Shown here: in pieces, positions 17,301 through 25,162 of the stretch
Layout of the letters: the number at the start of each line of letters is the position of its first letter
How positions within the stretch are numbered: the stretch's first letter is position 1
Assembly (NCBI RefSeq): GCF_037040815.1
Contig: NZ_CP146232.1
Location: 496,001-560,000 of the forward strand
Direction of reading: 5' to 3'
DNA: 64,000 nucleotides
Source: Pararoseomonas sp. SCSIO 73927
GTDB lineage: Bacteria > Pseudomonadota > Alphaproteobacteria > Acetobacterales > Acetobacteraceae
The notes under the pieces: model-generated
Seen by the model: only the letters and a program-made list of their open reading frames with translations
What the model was told of the DNA's origin: nothing
Database searches by the model: none
Made by a program: the position numbers and the translations under genes

Positions 17301-17741
17301 TCAGTCCAGCAGGCTCTTCACGACGCGGCCGAGGCCCTGCCCCGCGCGAACCCAGTTGTTCAGCGAGGTGTCCCCATCCAGCAGCGATCGGCGATTGGCC
17401 GAGAGCCGCGCGGCGTAGACCGTGTCGTCCGCGCCCTGCGCCTCCGCCGCCGCGGCCCGCAGCCCGGCCGCCATGGCGGCGCCGGACCCCTCGTTCGGGC
17501 TCACCCCGCCCGCCGCCAGCCGCGCGCGGGAGGAGGCGATGGTGCGGTCCAGCGCGCGCTGCCGCTCCACGGAGTTCTGCGCGGCCTGCGCGGCCAGCAC
17601 CTCCTCCTGCGCCTGCTGCTGCACCTGCGCGTTCGCCTGCTGGATCTGCGCGTTCTTCTTCTGCCGCTTCGCCGCCTCCATCTGCGAGTAGATGGAGGCG
17701 CCGGTGGCGGCGAGCGTCACCACGGGGGCAAGCTGTGCCAT
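17301..17741 (-). CDS. Small phage virion protein, gp14-like internal protein candidate
   Basis: A 146-aa protein. A short N-terminal hydrophobic stretch (APVVTLAATGASIYSQM) precedes a Gln/Ala/Lys-rich coiled coil (KKNAQIQQANAQVQQQAQEE), and the C-terminal part contains VSPNEGSGAAMAAGL. This architecture and its place after tail tubular protein B recall T7 internal virion protein gp14. The much larger gp15 and gp16 that follow gp14 in T7 are missing. Its start overlaps the upstream stop by 1 bp (TGATG). Confidence 0.7.
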   Translation of the reverse strand: MAQLAPVVTLAATGASIYSQMEAAKRQKKNAQIQQANAQVQQQAQEEVLAAQAAQNSVERQRALDRTIASSRARLAAGGVSPNEGSGAAMAAGLRAAAAEAQGADDTVYAARLSANRRSLLDGDTSLNNWVRAGQGLGRVVKSLLD

Positions 17742-19621
17742 CAGTCGGTCGTCCTCGTCTCGGTGGTCACGGAAAGAAGGGTGAAGGGCAGCGGCGCCGA
17801 ATCCTCGATGCGCCAGAGCGGCGCGAGGCCGTCCCGCCGCCAGCCGAAGGCCCGCAGAGTCACGTCGCCCGTGAAGGCGGCCGGCGGTGCGTCCAGCAGC
17901 GGCCCGTCCAGCCGCCGGAAGGGCACGGGCCGCACGCCGCGGCCGGTATCCACGGCCAGCGCGCCCGTTCCCAGCAGCCGGAAGGTGACGGCGACCAGCC
18001 GCACCGGCCCCATCCGCGCCCCGGCGGCGGAGGCCGTCTCCGGCGGCATCGGCTCCACCACATGGGTGAAGGGAAGCCCCGCCTGCACGCTGCGGGCGGC
18101 GGGATCGACCGAAATCGCCCCGCCTATCACCGTCGCGGGATCGCGCGGCGCGCCATCGGCCACCACCGCGACACGTCGTCCCTCCAGGTGCCCCAGCCCG
18201 GACCAGACCGTGCCGGCGGCGTTGCCGGTGGGGGAGCTCGCCGCGTCCAGCGCCAGCGCGTCGTCGAAGCGCTCCAGCCGGAAGCCGCCGGCGCGCTCCA
18301 CCACCGCGTAGACCGTGCCCTCGATCTCCGCCAGCGAGCGGAAGGCGCCGTCCGTCTCCTGCCGCGTCCAGCCCGTGACGCCCTCGGCCCGGTAGATCGT
18401 CAGCGTCGCCAGCCCGCCATCCGCCACCGCCAGGTGCAGCAGGCGCCGCCGGGAATCGTAGGCCATGGCGACGGGCGAGACGATCAGGTGCCGCGCCGCC
18501 AGCGCCAGGTCGTCCGCCTGATAGGCCTGCTGCAGGTCGGTGTAGGAGAACTCGTGCACCGCCCGCCCGGAGCGCCCGACGAAAACGGTGGATCCATCGA
18601 CGTCGAGGGGCGGCACGCTGCGGTCAGCGGGCGACCCCACGCGGGTCTGCCGCGTCACCTGGATCGAGGCGGGGGTGAGCGGATCGCCCGTCACCATCCA
18701 TTCCGCGCCCGAGGTGAAAACCTGCAGGTGCCGCCCCGCGAAGACCGCGCGCACGGCGTTCAGCTGATCCGACACCAGCCCGAAGGCGATCGCCTGGTCG
18801 TCCAATCCTTCCCCGAGATCGAAGTTGAACGGATCGGCGGTGCGGGAGAACCACAGCCAGTTCGGCAGGCTCCGCGCACCGCCCAGCACCAGCCGCCCCT
18901 GGTGGAAGCAGGCGCTGGTGGGCCAGCCGCGCACCGCCCCGAAGGCGCTCTCGTCCCACTCCGCGATCGCGTCCGTGCCGGGCAGCGTGTCCTGCACCGT
19001 CGCCGTGACCGCCGTGGGCGAGGTGCGGCCCGTGACGAGCACCCGCCGCCCCGCCAGGCGCAGCCGCACCCCCACATGCCCGGCCTCGAACACGGCGGCG
19101 GAGGCGGTGATCGTCACGCTCCCCGTCGTTGCGCTCGGCGTCAGCGTCACCCCGGCCGGCGCGAAGCGGTGGAACGGCTCCGCGCCGAAGGCCATTGGCC
19201 GCACCGACCACTCGCCGGACGGCGCGCGGGCGATGATCTGCGGCCGCATGTCCCGGTGCAAAAGCAGCAGCATCTCAGCGTTCTGCGTGAACGCGATCTG
19301 CGGCAGCATCGCCTCCGTCCAGGGTCCGCCCAGCTCGACCACCGAGGTGTCGCCCTGGAACACGCGCACCGCACCCTCGCGCAGCGCGAGCAGGTGGGTC
19401 TGCTCCGTGCTCACCTCGAACGGCACCAGCCGCGCGCGGCCCGGCAGGGTCGCGATGTGTCGCAGCCCCGGCCGGCGCTGCACGCCGCCGGTGGGCTGGA
19501 TGAAGATGTTGCGGAGCCTCGCCGCCCCGTTGCCCCAGGCCGGCACGTCGCCGCGCCCAAGCAGTTCCGGCGCCAGCTCCCCGGCCGTGAAGGCCGTCTT
19601 GGCGCGCTTGATGACGGGCAT
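17741..19621 (-). CDS. Phage tail tubular protein B-like (nozzle) protein
   Basis: A 626-aa structural protein. Its N-terminus (FTAGELAPELLGRGDVPAWG, then IFIQPTGGVQRRPGLRHIA) is the typical opening of podovirus tail proteins that form the distal tube. Later segments such as FHQGRLVLGGARSLPNWLWFSRT are also typical of the family. It follows the tail tubular A gene after a 5-bp gap, as genes 11 and 12 do in T7. The frame is uninterrupted. Confidence 0.85.
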   Translation of the reverse strand: MPVIKRAKTAFTAGELAPELLGRGDVPAWGNGAARLRNIFIQPTGGVQRRPGLRHIATLPGRARLVPFEVSTEQTHLLALREGAVRVFQGDTSVVELGGPWTEAMLPQIAFTQNAEMLLLLHRDMRPQIIARAPSGEWSVRPMAFGAEPFHRFAPAGVTLTPSATTGSVTITASAAVFEAGHVGVRLRLAGRRVLVTGRTSPTAVTATVQDTLPGTDAIAEWDESAFGAVRGWPTSACFHQGRLVLGGARSLPNWLWFSRTADPFNFDLGEGLDDQAIAFGLVSDQLNAVRAVFAGRHLQVFTSGAEWMVTGDPLTPASIQVTRQTRVGSPADRSVPPLDVDGSTVFVGRSGRAVHEFSYTDLQQAYQADDLALAARHLIVSPVAMAYDSRRRLLHLAVADGGLATLTIYRAEGVTGWTRQETDGAFRSLAEIEGTVYAVVERAGGFRLERFDDALALDAASSPTGNAAGTVWSGLGHLEGRRVAVVADGAPRDPATVIGGAISVDPAARSVQAGLPFTHVVEPMPPETASAAGARMGPVRLVAVTFRLLGTGALAVDTGRGVRPVPFRRLDGPLLDAPPAAFTGDVTLRAFGWRRDGLAPLWRIEDSAPLPFTLLSVTTETRTTD

Positions 19622-19626
19622 CGCGA

Positions 19627-20193
19627 TCAGCCCCGCACGCCGATAAGAGGGAAGCTCTCGATGGCCCGCGGCGTCGCCTGCTGGCTGTCCGCCAGCCGCG
19701 CCTGGCGCAGCTCCGTCTCCGCGATCCGGTGCAGCATATCCGCGCGCGATGTGCTCTCCGTCAGCGGCAGGCAGAACTCCGCCGCCAGCCGCGCGACGAG
19801 GGCCGCAGCGAAGAAGGGCGGGAACTCCGCTTCGGCCGGGCGGAACACGTAGGTCAGCGTTACGCGGTAGGGATCGGCGTGCAGCCGCCCCTCGTTGATC
19901 CGGTAGGCGATGCCCCGCCCGCGCCCGCTGCCCGCGGAGATCACGCGCAGCAGCCCCGCCGGCAGCTGGAAGGCGTTGGAGAAGTCGGCCACCGGCACCG
20001 CATCCAGCCGGTTCAGCTCCATCTGCCCCGTCGCGAAGGACCAGGGATGACAGGAGAGCAGCGCGTCCCGCGTGCCCGGGTAGAGGTTGGCCGAGACCTC
20101 CGCCTCGGCCGTCCCCTCCTCTAGGGAGGCGATGGGCTGCGCGCCGACCTTGAGCAGCGCGCGCGAGCAGAGGGCGAGGGCGGACAGCGCCAT
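19627..20193 (-). CDS. Phage tail tubular protein A-like adaptor
   Basis: A 188-aa head-tail adaptor. ALCSRALLKVGAQPIASLEE opens the protein and LYPGTRDALLSCHPWSFAT follows, both typical of tail tubular protein A, which sits between portal and nozzle. The ATG gives family length. It is 216 bp downstream of the capsid gene start-to-stop unit, beyond a strong hairpin, so it may be transcribed at a lower level than capsid. Confidence 0.85.
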   Translation of the reverse strand: MALSALALCSRALLKVGAQPIASLEEGTAEAEVSANLYPGTRDALLSCHPWSFATGQMELNRLDAVPVADFSNAFQLPAGLLRVISAGSGRGRGIAYRINEGRLHADPYRVTLTYVFRPAEAEFPPFFAAALVARLAAEFCLPLTESTSRADMLHRIAETELRQARLADSQQATPRAIESFPLIGVRG

Positions 20194-20370
20194 CGGTTCG
20201 GTGCCTCCAGAAGAGGTTGTCGGAAGGGCTTGCGCGGGGGCCGGCGCCGGAGCGGCCGCGAACGTCGCGCCACGGCGTGCGCGGAACAGGCGCGAGTCAC
20301 CGTGCGCCGGCCTCACGCGCCACGCGCACCGGCCGGGGCCGCGGCGCGCTCGTCGTCTCGGGAGAAGGAG

Positions 20371-20399
20371 GGGGCCGCGCGGCATCGCCGCGCGGCCCC
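20371..20399 (-). terminator. Strong hairpin after capsid gene
   Basis: A perfect 13-bp GC stem (GGGGCCGCGCGGC) with loop ATC begins 10 bp past the capsid stop. There is no long T tract, so it may terminate imperfectly or protect the 3' end of capsid mRNA. The rest of the 20194-20409 gap holds no gene. Confidence 0.6.
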
Positions 20400-20409
20400 G
20401 GGCAGGCGA

Positions 20410-21243
20410 CTACTCCGCGGCGCGCATCCGCACGACACCGGCGCCATCGATCAGCACTGCGCCCTGGCTCATCATGTTGTTCACGAAGTGCGCAGCGCGG
20501 TCGCCGTGCCAGGTGATGTCGGTCATCACGTCCTGCGCCACGGCGTGGCCAATCGCCGTGCGGTGGTAGAAGTAGCAGAAGCGCAGGTTGCCGCTCCTCG
20601 TCAGGCCGGAATGCGGCATCCACAGCGCGCCGAGCCAGCGCTTCGCCTGCATGCCCTTCCAGGGAAGGTCAGCGTCGCCGATGTAGTCGGAATTGGCGAA
20701 CTCCTCGATCTGCAGCAGCTGGCTCCACTGCTTCCAGCCCACCACGGCGTAACGGTTGCCGTCGTCCGGCACGTCGGCGGCGCCCAGCGCCTCGAAGGCC
20801 AGCAGCACCTTCTGCTTCGTCAGCCCGTCCGTGTCGGTCGTGCCGGCCGCGGTGCCCACCGCCTCCTGCGTCGCGGTGTCGAGGGCGGCGATGATCAGCT
20901 CGTCCGTCTTGCGCCCCAGCGCGTAGGCGCCGGCATTGGCCACCACGGCGCGCTCGTCCACGCTGGACTTGATCTCGTCCAGCTTATCCACCCACTCGCC
21001 GGCGTAGTAGTCCTGCAGGAAGCACTCCACCGCGGAGTAGTCGAGGTTCATCACGGGCACCACGCCGTTGCGCGCCTTCGCCGCCGCCGTGCCCTTCCCG
21101 ACGCGGGGGAAGACGGTGGAGGCACCGGCAATGCCGGTCTTGGAGCGCACGGTCGGGCGCAGCTTGCTGCCCTGGCGCTGATAGGCCTCGTGCACCTCGG
21201 CCTGAAACTGCTTCACGAAAGCCTGGTCGATCGTGGCGGACAC
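20410..21243 (-). CDS. Major capsid protein
   Basis: A 277-aa phage capsid protein (podovirus type, not HK97-protease type). SATIDQAFVKQFQAEVHEAY opens it, followed by TVFPRVGKGTAAAKARNG, YAGEWVDKLDEIKSSVDERAVVANAGAYALGRKTD and a late VGWKQWSQLLQIEEF. A GTG start is used because GGAGG lies 5 nt upstream; the longer frame to 21300 adds unrelated residues. It follows scaffold in T7 order but is set off by a 451-bp gap upstream and a hairpin downstream, as expected for the most abundant product. Confidence 0.87.
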   Translation of the reverse strand: MSATIDQAFVKQFQAEVHEAYQRQGSKLRPTVRSKTGIAGASTVFPRVGKGTAAAKARNGVVPVMNLDYSAVECFLQDYYAGEWVDKLDEIKSSVDERAVVANAGAYALGRKTDELIIAALDTATQEAVGTAAGTTDTDGLTKQKVLLAFEALGAADVPDDGNRYAVVGWKQWSQLLQIEEFANSDYIGDADLPWKGMQAKRWLGALWMPHSGLTRSGNLRFCYFYHRTAIGHAVAQDVMTDITWHGDRAAHFVNNMMSQGAVLIDGAGVVRMRAAE

Positions 21244-21431
21244 GCGGTCCTCCTTCGAAATGGGTTTGGGGCACGATGGAGGCGGCCGACCGGTTGGCAC
21301 GGTGAATCCACGGGGCGAACCGGGGGCGAACCGGGGCCGGGCGGCGCTCGGAACGGCGCGCGCCCGCCGCGGCCCGTGGACGGGGTCCAGGGGCCGGGCG
21401 GGTTGATCGCGCCGGAAAGGGAGAAAACGAG

Positions 21432-21465
21432 AAGGGCCCCGCTCCGCCGTGCGAAGGGGGCCCTT
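21432..21465 (-). terminator. Putative rho-independent terminator upstream of capsid
   Basis: Nine-bp arms AAGGGCCCC (21432-21440) and GGGGCCCTT (21457-21465). Read on the minus strand, the stem is followed by CTCGTTTTCTCC, a T-rich tail, so it should stop transcription coming from the scaffold gene. Confidence 0.55.
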
Positions 21466-21479
21466 TCGGGAAATAGGAC

Positions 21480-21523
21480 GGGGGCGGGCGGCACCAGGGG
21501 GAAGTAGGGTGCCACCCGCCCCC
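21480..21523. repeat. 16-bp inverted repeat
   Basis: Arms 21480-21495 and 21508-21523 pair over 16 bp with one mismatch; the outer part reads GGGGGCGGG. It may be a second terminator or an mRNA structure in the scaffold-capsid spacer. Confidence 0.5.
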
Positions 21524-21616
21524 GTAGCCGGCCCGCACGAGGGGGGATGCGGGACCGGCGCGGACGGGAGCCACCCTTGGGGGGATGCAGTCGGTGACTG
21601 CCCGTCGCATGGAGGT

Positions 21617-21640
21617 ATCGGGAAAACGCCGCTTCCCGAT
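21617..21640. repeat. 8-bp inverted repeat (ATCGGGAA/TTCCCGAT)
   Basis: Perfect arms at 21617-21624 and 21633-21640 with an 8-nt spacer, 55 bp downstream of the scaffold stop on the minus strand. The symmetric, less GC-rich core could be a protein-binding site; a role is not established. Confidence 0.4.
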
Positions 21641-21694
21641 TCCGGTTTCAGTAGCTTACGCAGAAAACCTGAAGATCAGGTTGAGGGTTTTGCA

Positions 21695-22453
21695 TCACCC
21701 TCCCGTGAGCCTCCGGAAGCCCTCCGTCACCTTCCTCACGAAGTCCGGCTCGCGGCTCCGCCAGTAGCGGGGGTCGCGCATCATCTTCCGCAGCGCCGCC
21801 TCGTCCATCGGTTCCGGCGCCGCGCCGCGGCGTGCCAGGCCGGGCTCGCCCTTCTCCATCATGCGGTGCAGCGCGATCACCCCGTCCGCCGTGGTGGAGA
21901 GCGCGGAGACCACCTCCTCCGGCAGGTTGGCACGCCCCCAGGCCGCGATCTGCCTCGCCGTGCGCCGGTACCGCTCCTCCCCGCCGAACTCGGCCCGCAG
22001 CCGGTCCCGCTGGCGCTCCGCCTCGAACTGGCCGGCCGCCTCCGCCACGATCGGCAGCAGCCGCTCCGCCGCCAGGTCGTACACCACCTGCACCTGCGCC
22101 GGGGTGAAGCCTGCACGGTGCAGCATGGCGTTCACCTCGGGGTCGGCCCCCACCAGCTCGTGCCGCTGCTCCACCACGTACTCCTCGGCGGTCTCCGGCA
22201 CGCCGATCGCCCGGCGGAAGCGCTGCCGCTCGTCCTCCGGCGCGTCCTCGGCCGGCGGCGAGAAGCGGGCGGAGAGCTTCTTCTCCAGCTCGCGGTACGA
22301 CTTCAGCAGCGCCTCCGTCCGCAGCGCGCCGCGCTCGGCGTCCCAGAACTTCTCCGGCACCTCCTCCGGCCGCTCGGCCCGCTCGGGCTGCGCCCTCGTC
22401 TCGTCAGGCCCGTCCTCGTGCTTCGGCTCGGCCTCCAGCAGGTTCTCGCTCAT
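21695..22453 (-). CDS. Phage scaffolding (capsid assembly) protein
   Basis: A 252-aa acidic, largely helical protein. Residues about 30-60 (PEKFWDAERGALRTEALLKSYRELEKKL) match the opening of T7-like capsid assembly proteins, and the middle is coiled coil. The C-terminus is basic (RYWRSREPDFVRKV), as needed to contact capsid protein. It would direct procapsid assembly and then leave. The start overlaps the portal stop by 4 bp (ATGA). Confidence 0.82.
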   Translation of the reverse strand: MSENLLEAEPKHEDGPDETRAQPERAERPEEVPEKFWDAERGALRTEALLKSYRELEKKLSARFSPPAEDAPEDERQRFRRAIGVPETAEEYVVEQRHELVGADPEVNAMLHRAGFTPAQVQVVYDLAAERLLPIVAEAAGQFEAERQRDRLRAEFGGEERYRRTARQIAAWGRANLPEEVVSALSTTADGVIALHRMMEKGEPGLARRGAAPEPMDEAALRKMMRDPRYWRSREPDFVRKVTEGFRRLTGG

Positions 22454-23868
22454 GCGGCCTTCTCCTGATTGGGCATCTTGGTGGGCGCGGGCACCAGGAT
22501 GGCGCCCGGGGCAGAAAGGGTGCGGGCTAGGTGACGGGCCGCCGCGGGCAGGTCCACGACCCCCGCCGCCCCCGGCCCCAGCGCCGCCACGGCCTGGAGG
22601 AACAGCAGGGTGTTGGACGCATCCGCACGCCCCTGCACCCGCGCCAGCGGCGACTGGTAGGCGATCCGCGCCTCTCCCCCGTCCAGAGGGATCGGCGGCA
22701 CCTCCCCGCGCCGCCTGAGGATGGAGAGGCAGCGCGCCACCAGCGGCGTCAGCAGCTCCGCCTGCAGCCGGCCATAGGTCGCGCCCAGCAGCCGCGCCGT
22801 CTCCGCGCTCCGCTCCAGCACCTCCGTCGCCGTCATCCCCGGCCGCTGCGGCACAGAGAGCCGGTCCGCCAGCAGGGCGGAACGGATCCGCGCCCGCATG
22901 TCCGCCAGCACAAGCTGCGACACGTCGAAGGACCCTGGCGCCGCCAGCGGCGTCAGCCCGGCCGACCCCACCGCCTTGGGGATGATGCTCCCCGGCTCCA
23001 GCCGCACCGTCGCCGGGTTCAGCACCCCGTCGTCATCGGCCTGCCAGATCCCCGTGGCGGCGATGGAGGCGTTCTTCAGCACCAGCTCCACCACCTTGTT
23101 CGCCGTGCGGATGTCCGGCAGCGCCTTCATCACGGGGCCGCGGCCGTAGGTCTCGCCGGGCGCCTTCATCCAGCGGAAGGCCAGGAAAGGGCTCTCCTCG
23201 AACCGCCCGCTCGCCAGCAGAGTCCCGTTGCCATCCCGCTCCAGCACCGCCGCGAAGCGCGGCCCGGACCGCCCGGGCCACACCGCCTCGATCACGGGGT
23301 GCGTCGCCTCCGGGTCGTCCGACCCGAAGATCCCGGCCGGCAGGCTCGCCTCCGGGTAGCGCGCCGCCATCGCGTCCGCCGTCATCCGCACCAGCCGGAA
23401 CACCGTGTCCAGCCGCCCCGTCGCCCCCTCCTCCAGCACCGCCTCCCGCAGCGGCACCGCGGTGAAGCGCAGGGCGGAGGGCTCGCCCGGCGGGGCCTCC
23501 TCCACCAGCACCACCCCCGTCCCGGCAACCACCAGGTCCAGGAAGGCCTGGTGCATTTCGAGGGCGAAGTTGGACCGGTCCAGATGCCCCTGCAGCACCT
23601 CCGCCGCCCGCTCCAGCACCCCCGGATCGGCGGCCTCGTCCACGGGCGCCAGCCCGAACCAGCGCGACCAGGGCGGCGTCAGCTCCGCCAGCAGGGAGGC
23701 CGCCAGTCCTTCCGCCGCGTCCGCCGCCGTCCCGTCGTACAGCGCCGGCCCGCCCGAGCCCGGGGTGGTGGAGAGGACATGGTCGTAGCAGTCCCGCCAC
23801 ACGCTCTCCCACGGGCGCCGCCGCTCCAGGGCGCGCCCGGCGCGCGCGATGATCTCGTCGGGCGTCAT
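22450..23868 (-). CDS. T7-type portal (head-tail connector) protein
   Basis: A 472-aa portal protein that forms the DNA entry ring. ERRRPWESVWRDCYDHVL, YDGTAADAAEGLAASLLAELTPPWSRWFGL and ETYGRGPVMKALPDIRTANKVVEL are strong family segments. ATG at 23868 is chosen because GAGGGGG lies 8 nt upstream. The longer open frame to 24036 encodes Arg/Pro-rich junk. It overlaps scaffold by 4 bp. The 192 bp upstream of it holds no gene, only a small CGGGCA/TGCCCG hairpin at 24030-24046. Confidence 0.92.
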   Translation of the reverse strand: MTPDEIIARAGRALERRRPWESVWRDCYDHVLSTTPGSGGPALYDGTAADAAEGLAASLLAELTPPWSRWFGLAPVDEAADPGVLERAAEVLQGHLDRSNFALEMHQAFLDLVVAGTGVVLVEEAPPGEPSALRFTAVPLREAVLEEGATGRLDTVFRLVRMTADAMAARYPEASLPAGIFGSDDPEATHPVIEAVWPGRSGPRFAAVLERDGNGTLLASGRFEESPFLAFRWMKAPGETYGRGPVMKALPDIRTANKVVELVLKNASIAATGIWQADDDGVLNPATVRLEPGSIIPKAVGSAGLTPLAAPGSFDVSQLVLADMRARIRSALLADRLSVPQRPGMTATEVLERSAETARLLGATYGRLQAELLTPLVARCLSILRRRGEVPPIPLDGGEARIAYQSPLARVQGRADASNTLLFLQAVAALGPGAAGVVDLPAAARHLARTLSAPGAILVPAPTKMPNQEKAA

Positions 23869-24060
23869 GCCGCGATCCCCCTCTCGGGACGCCGCGGAAA
23901 GAGGGTGCTCTCGCCCATTCGCCGGCCTGCTCCTCTGATTGAGAACCCCGGCCCGAAAAGGGACAGGCCCGGCGCCGGAGGGGACCGGGCCGGGCCTGAG
24001 ACGCTTCAGGAGATCGGGGAGGAAGCCACCGGGCACAGCTTGCCCGTTGTCAGGGGTGTT

Positions 24061-24606
24061 CTAACCGGGCGCCTCACCACCGTAAAGAACATTTTCCTTA
24101 CGATGGGAAAGTTTCTCCAGTCCCCGGAAAAGCCCGTAAGGGGTCACGGCGAAGGGCGCCGCGGGCCCCAGCAGCGCCCGGCACAGCGAGACGCAGGAGA
24201 GCGGCACCACGCCGGGCATGCCCCGCGCCGGTGCCCCCGGCACGAAGGGTCCGAGCACCCGGCACCCGGCCCGCTGCCAGAAGCCCGGTAGGTCGAAGGC
24301 CGGCTCGACCCCGAGCCGCGTCACCAGCAGCCGCCCCGAGAGAGGGTCCAGCACCGTCCATCCCGAATCGTCCCGCAGCCCCGCGAAGCAGTGCCGAAAG
24401 CCCCGGCGCAGCAGCCGCGCCCAGCCCTGGTCCGCCCCGCCGCCGAAAGCGATCCACAGCGCCTGCGGCCGCGAATCGGCCGCGCGGCGATGCCCCGCCC
24501 CCATCGCGTCAACCCCAGCACGCCCGGCCCCCGAACGGCGATCGCCGCCCCGGTCTCCCGGGGTGGCGAGCAGATCGGGCGCCACCACGATCAGCGCCTG
24601 AATCAT
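24061..24606 (-). CDS. Hypothetical protein at head of virion operon
   Basis: A 181-aa soluble protein of unknown family. The N-terminal third is Gly/Arg-rich (about 10-50). The middle, RHCFAGLRDDSGWTVLDPLS, has a conserved-looking His-Cys pair and acidic residues. The end, VVPLSCVSLCRALLG then FAVTPYGLFRGLEKL, is strongly patterned. I recall similar conserved unknowns beside T7-like portals in alphaproteobacterial prophages, but I cannot name the family. The start is 5 bp past the upstream gene stop. Confidence 0.6.
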   Translation of the reverse strand: MIQALIVVAPDLLATPGDRGGDRRSGAGRAGVDAMGAGHRRAADSRPQALWIAFGGGADQGWARLLRRGFRHCFAGLRDDSGWTVLDPLSGRLLVTRLGVEPAFDLPGFWQRAGCRVLGPFVPGAPARGMPGVVPLSCVSLCRALLGPAAPFAVTPYGLFRGLEKLSHRKENVLYGGEAPG

Positions 24607-24611
24607 GGGCT

Positions 24612-24983
24612 TCAGGGCACCGGAAAGGCCACCACGCCGCCCTCGGCCCCGCGCGGCGCCGGCCCCGCCACGATCCCCTTCAGCCGCAGCGGCCAGTCCA
24701 GCCGCTCCATCGCCTCGCGCCACAGCCGGTGGTCGCCGCGCTCCCGCAGGGCGGCCGGATCGGGGGCCGTGCCGCGCTCCCCCCAGATCCGCATGATGCG
24801 GGCATGGGCAAGGTCGATCCGCCGCTGGCGGTACAGCCGGTCCAGGCACTTCACCACGTCGTCCGGCTCGCAGGGCCGCGTCACCAACCCGCGGCCGGAC
24901 ACGATCCGTGCGCCGTCGCGCCGGGCGACGAGGGCGGCCATGGTCCAGAACCAGGCCTCCTCCGCGCTGACGAAGGGCTGCAT
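24612..24983 (-). CDS. Hypothetical protein, first gene of virion operon
   Basis: A 123-aa protein (MQPFVSAEEAWFWTMAALVA) with a basic middle, EPDDVVKCLDRLYRQRRIDLAH, and a second block ALRERGDHRLWREAMERLDW. It is mostly helical and could bind nucleic acid. The start with AGGA 4 nt upstream is preferred; an ATG at 25046 would add 21 residues. It faces the S24 repressor gene across the operator-like repeats and is likely the first gene under its control. Function unknown. Confidence 0.6.
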   Translation of the reverse strand: MQPFVSAEEAWFWTMAALVARRDGARIVSGRGLVTRPCEPDDVVKCLDRLYRQRRIDLAHARIMRIWGERGTAPDPAALRERGDHRLWREAMERLDWPLRLKGIVAGPAPRGAEGGVVAFPVP

Positions 24984-25065
24984 CCTATCCTGGCCTGGGG
25001 CGGTGGAAGGCGTGGCGCGCAGCGCGCCGGCAGAAGGACGGGTCATCGGGGGCTGATCCCTATCG

Positions 25066-25113
25066 GTTGTGAACACAACATGAACATCAACCCACGCCGA
25101 TGTGAACGTCAAG
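25066..25113. promoter_or_regulatory. Phased TGAAC repeats, putative S24-repressor operators
   Basis: TGAAC occurs at 25070, 25081 and 25103, spaced 11 and 22 bp (one and two helical turns), each followed within 2 bp by CAA. The first lies in an inverted repeat GTTGTG-AA-CACAAC (25066-25079). The third overlaps a minus-strand TTGACG that could be the -35 of the virion operon. The cluster sits between the repressor gene and that operon, the expected operator position. Confidence 0.6.
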
Positions 25114-25162
25114 CCGATTCTATGATCGAATTCCTGTTGCCCACAGATTCCTCACCTATAAG

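Larger units (their letters stand above)
21244..21694. other. 451-bp non-coding spacer between scaffold and capsid
   Basis: No credible gene lies here. The spacer holds three inverted repeats and ends in the capsid ribosome-binding site. It probably terminates the portal-scaffold transcript and carries the capsid promoter on the minus strand, although no clear promoter hexamers were identified. Confidence 0.6.
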
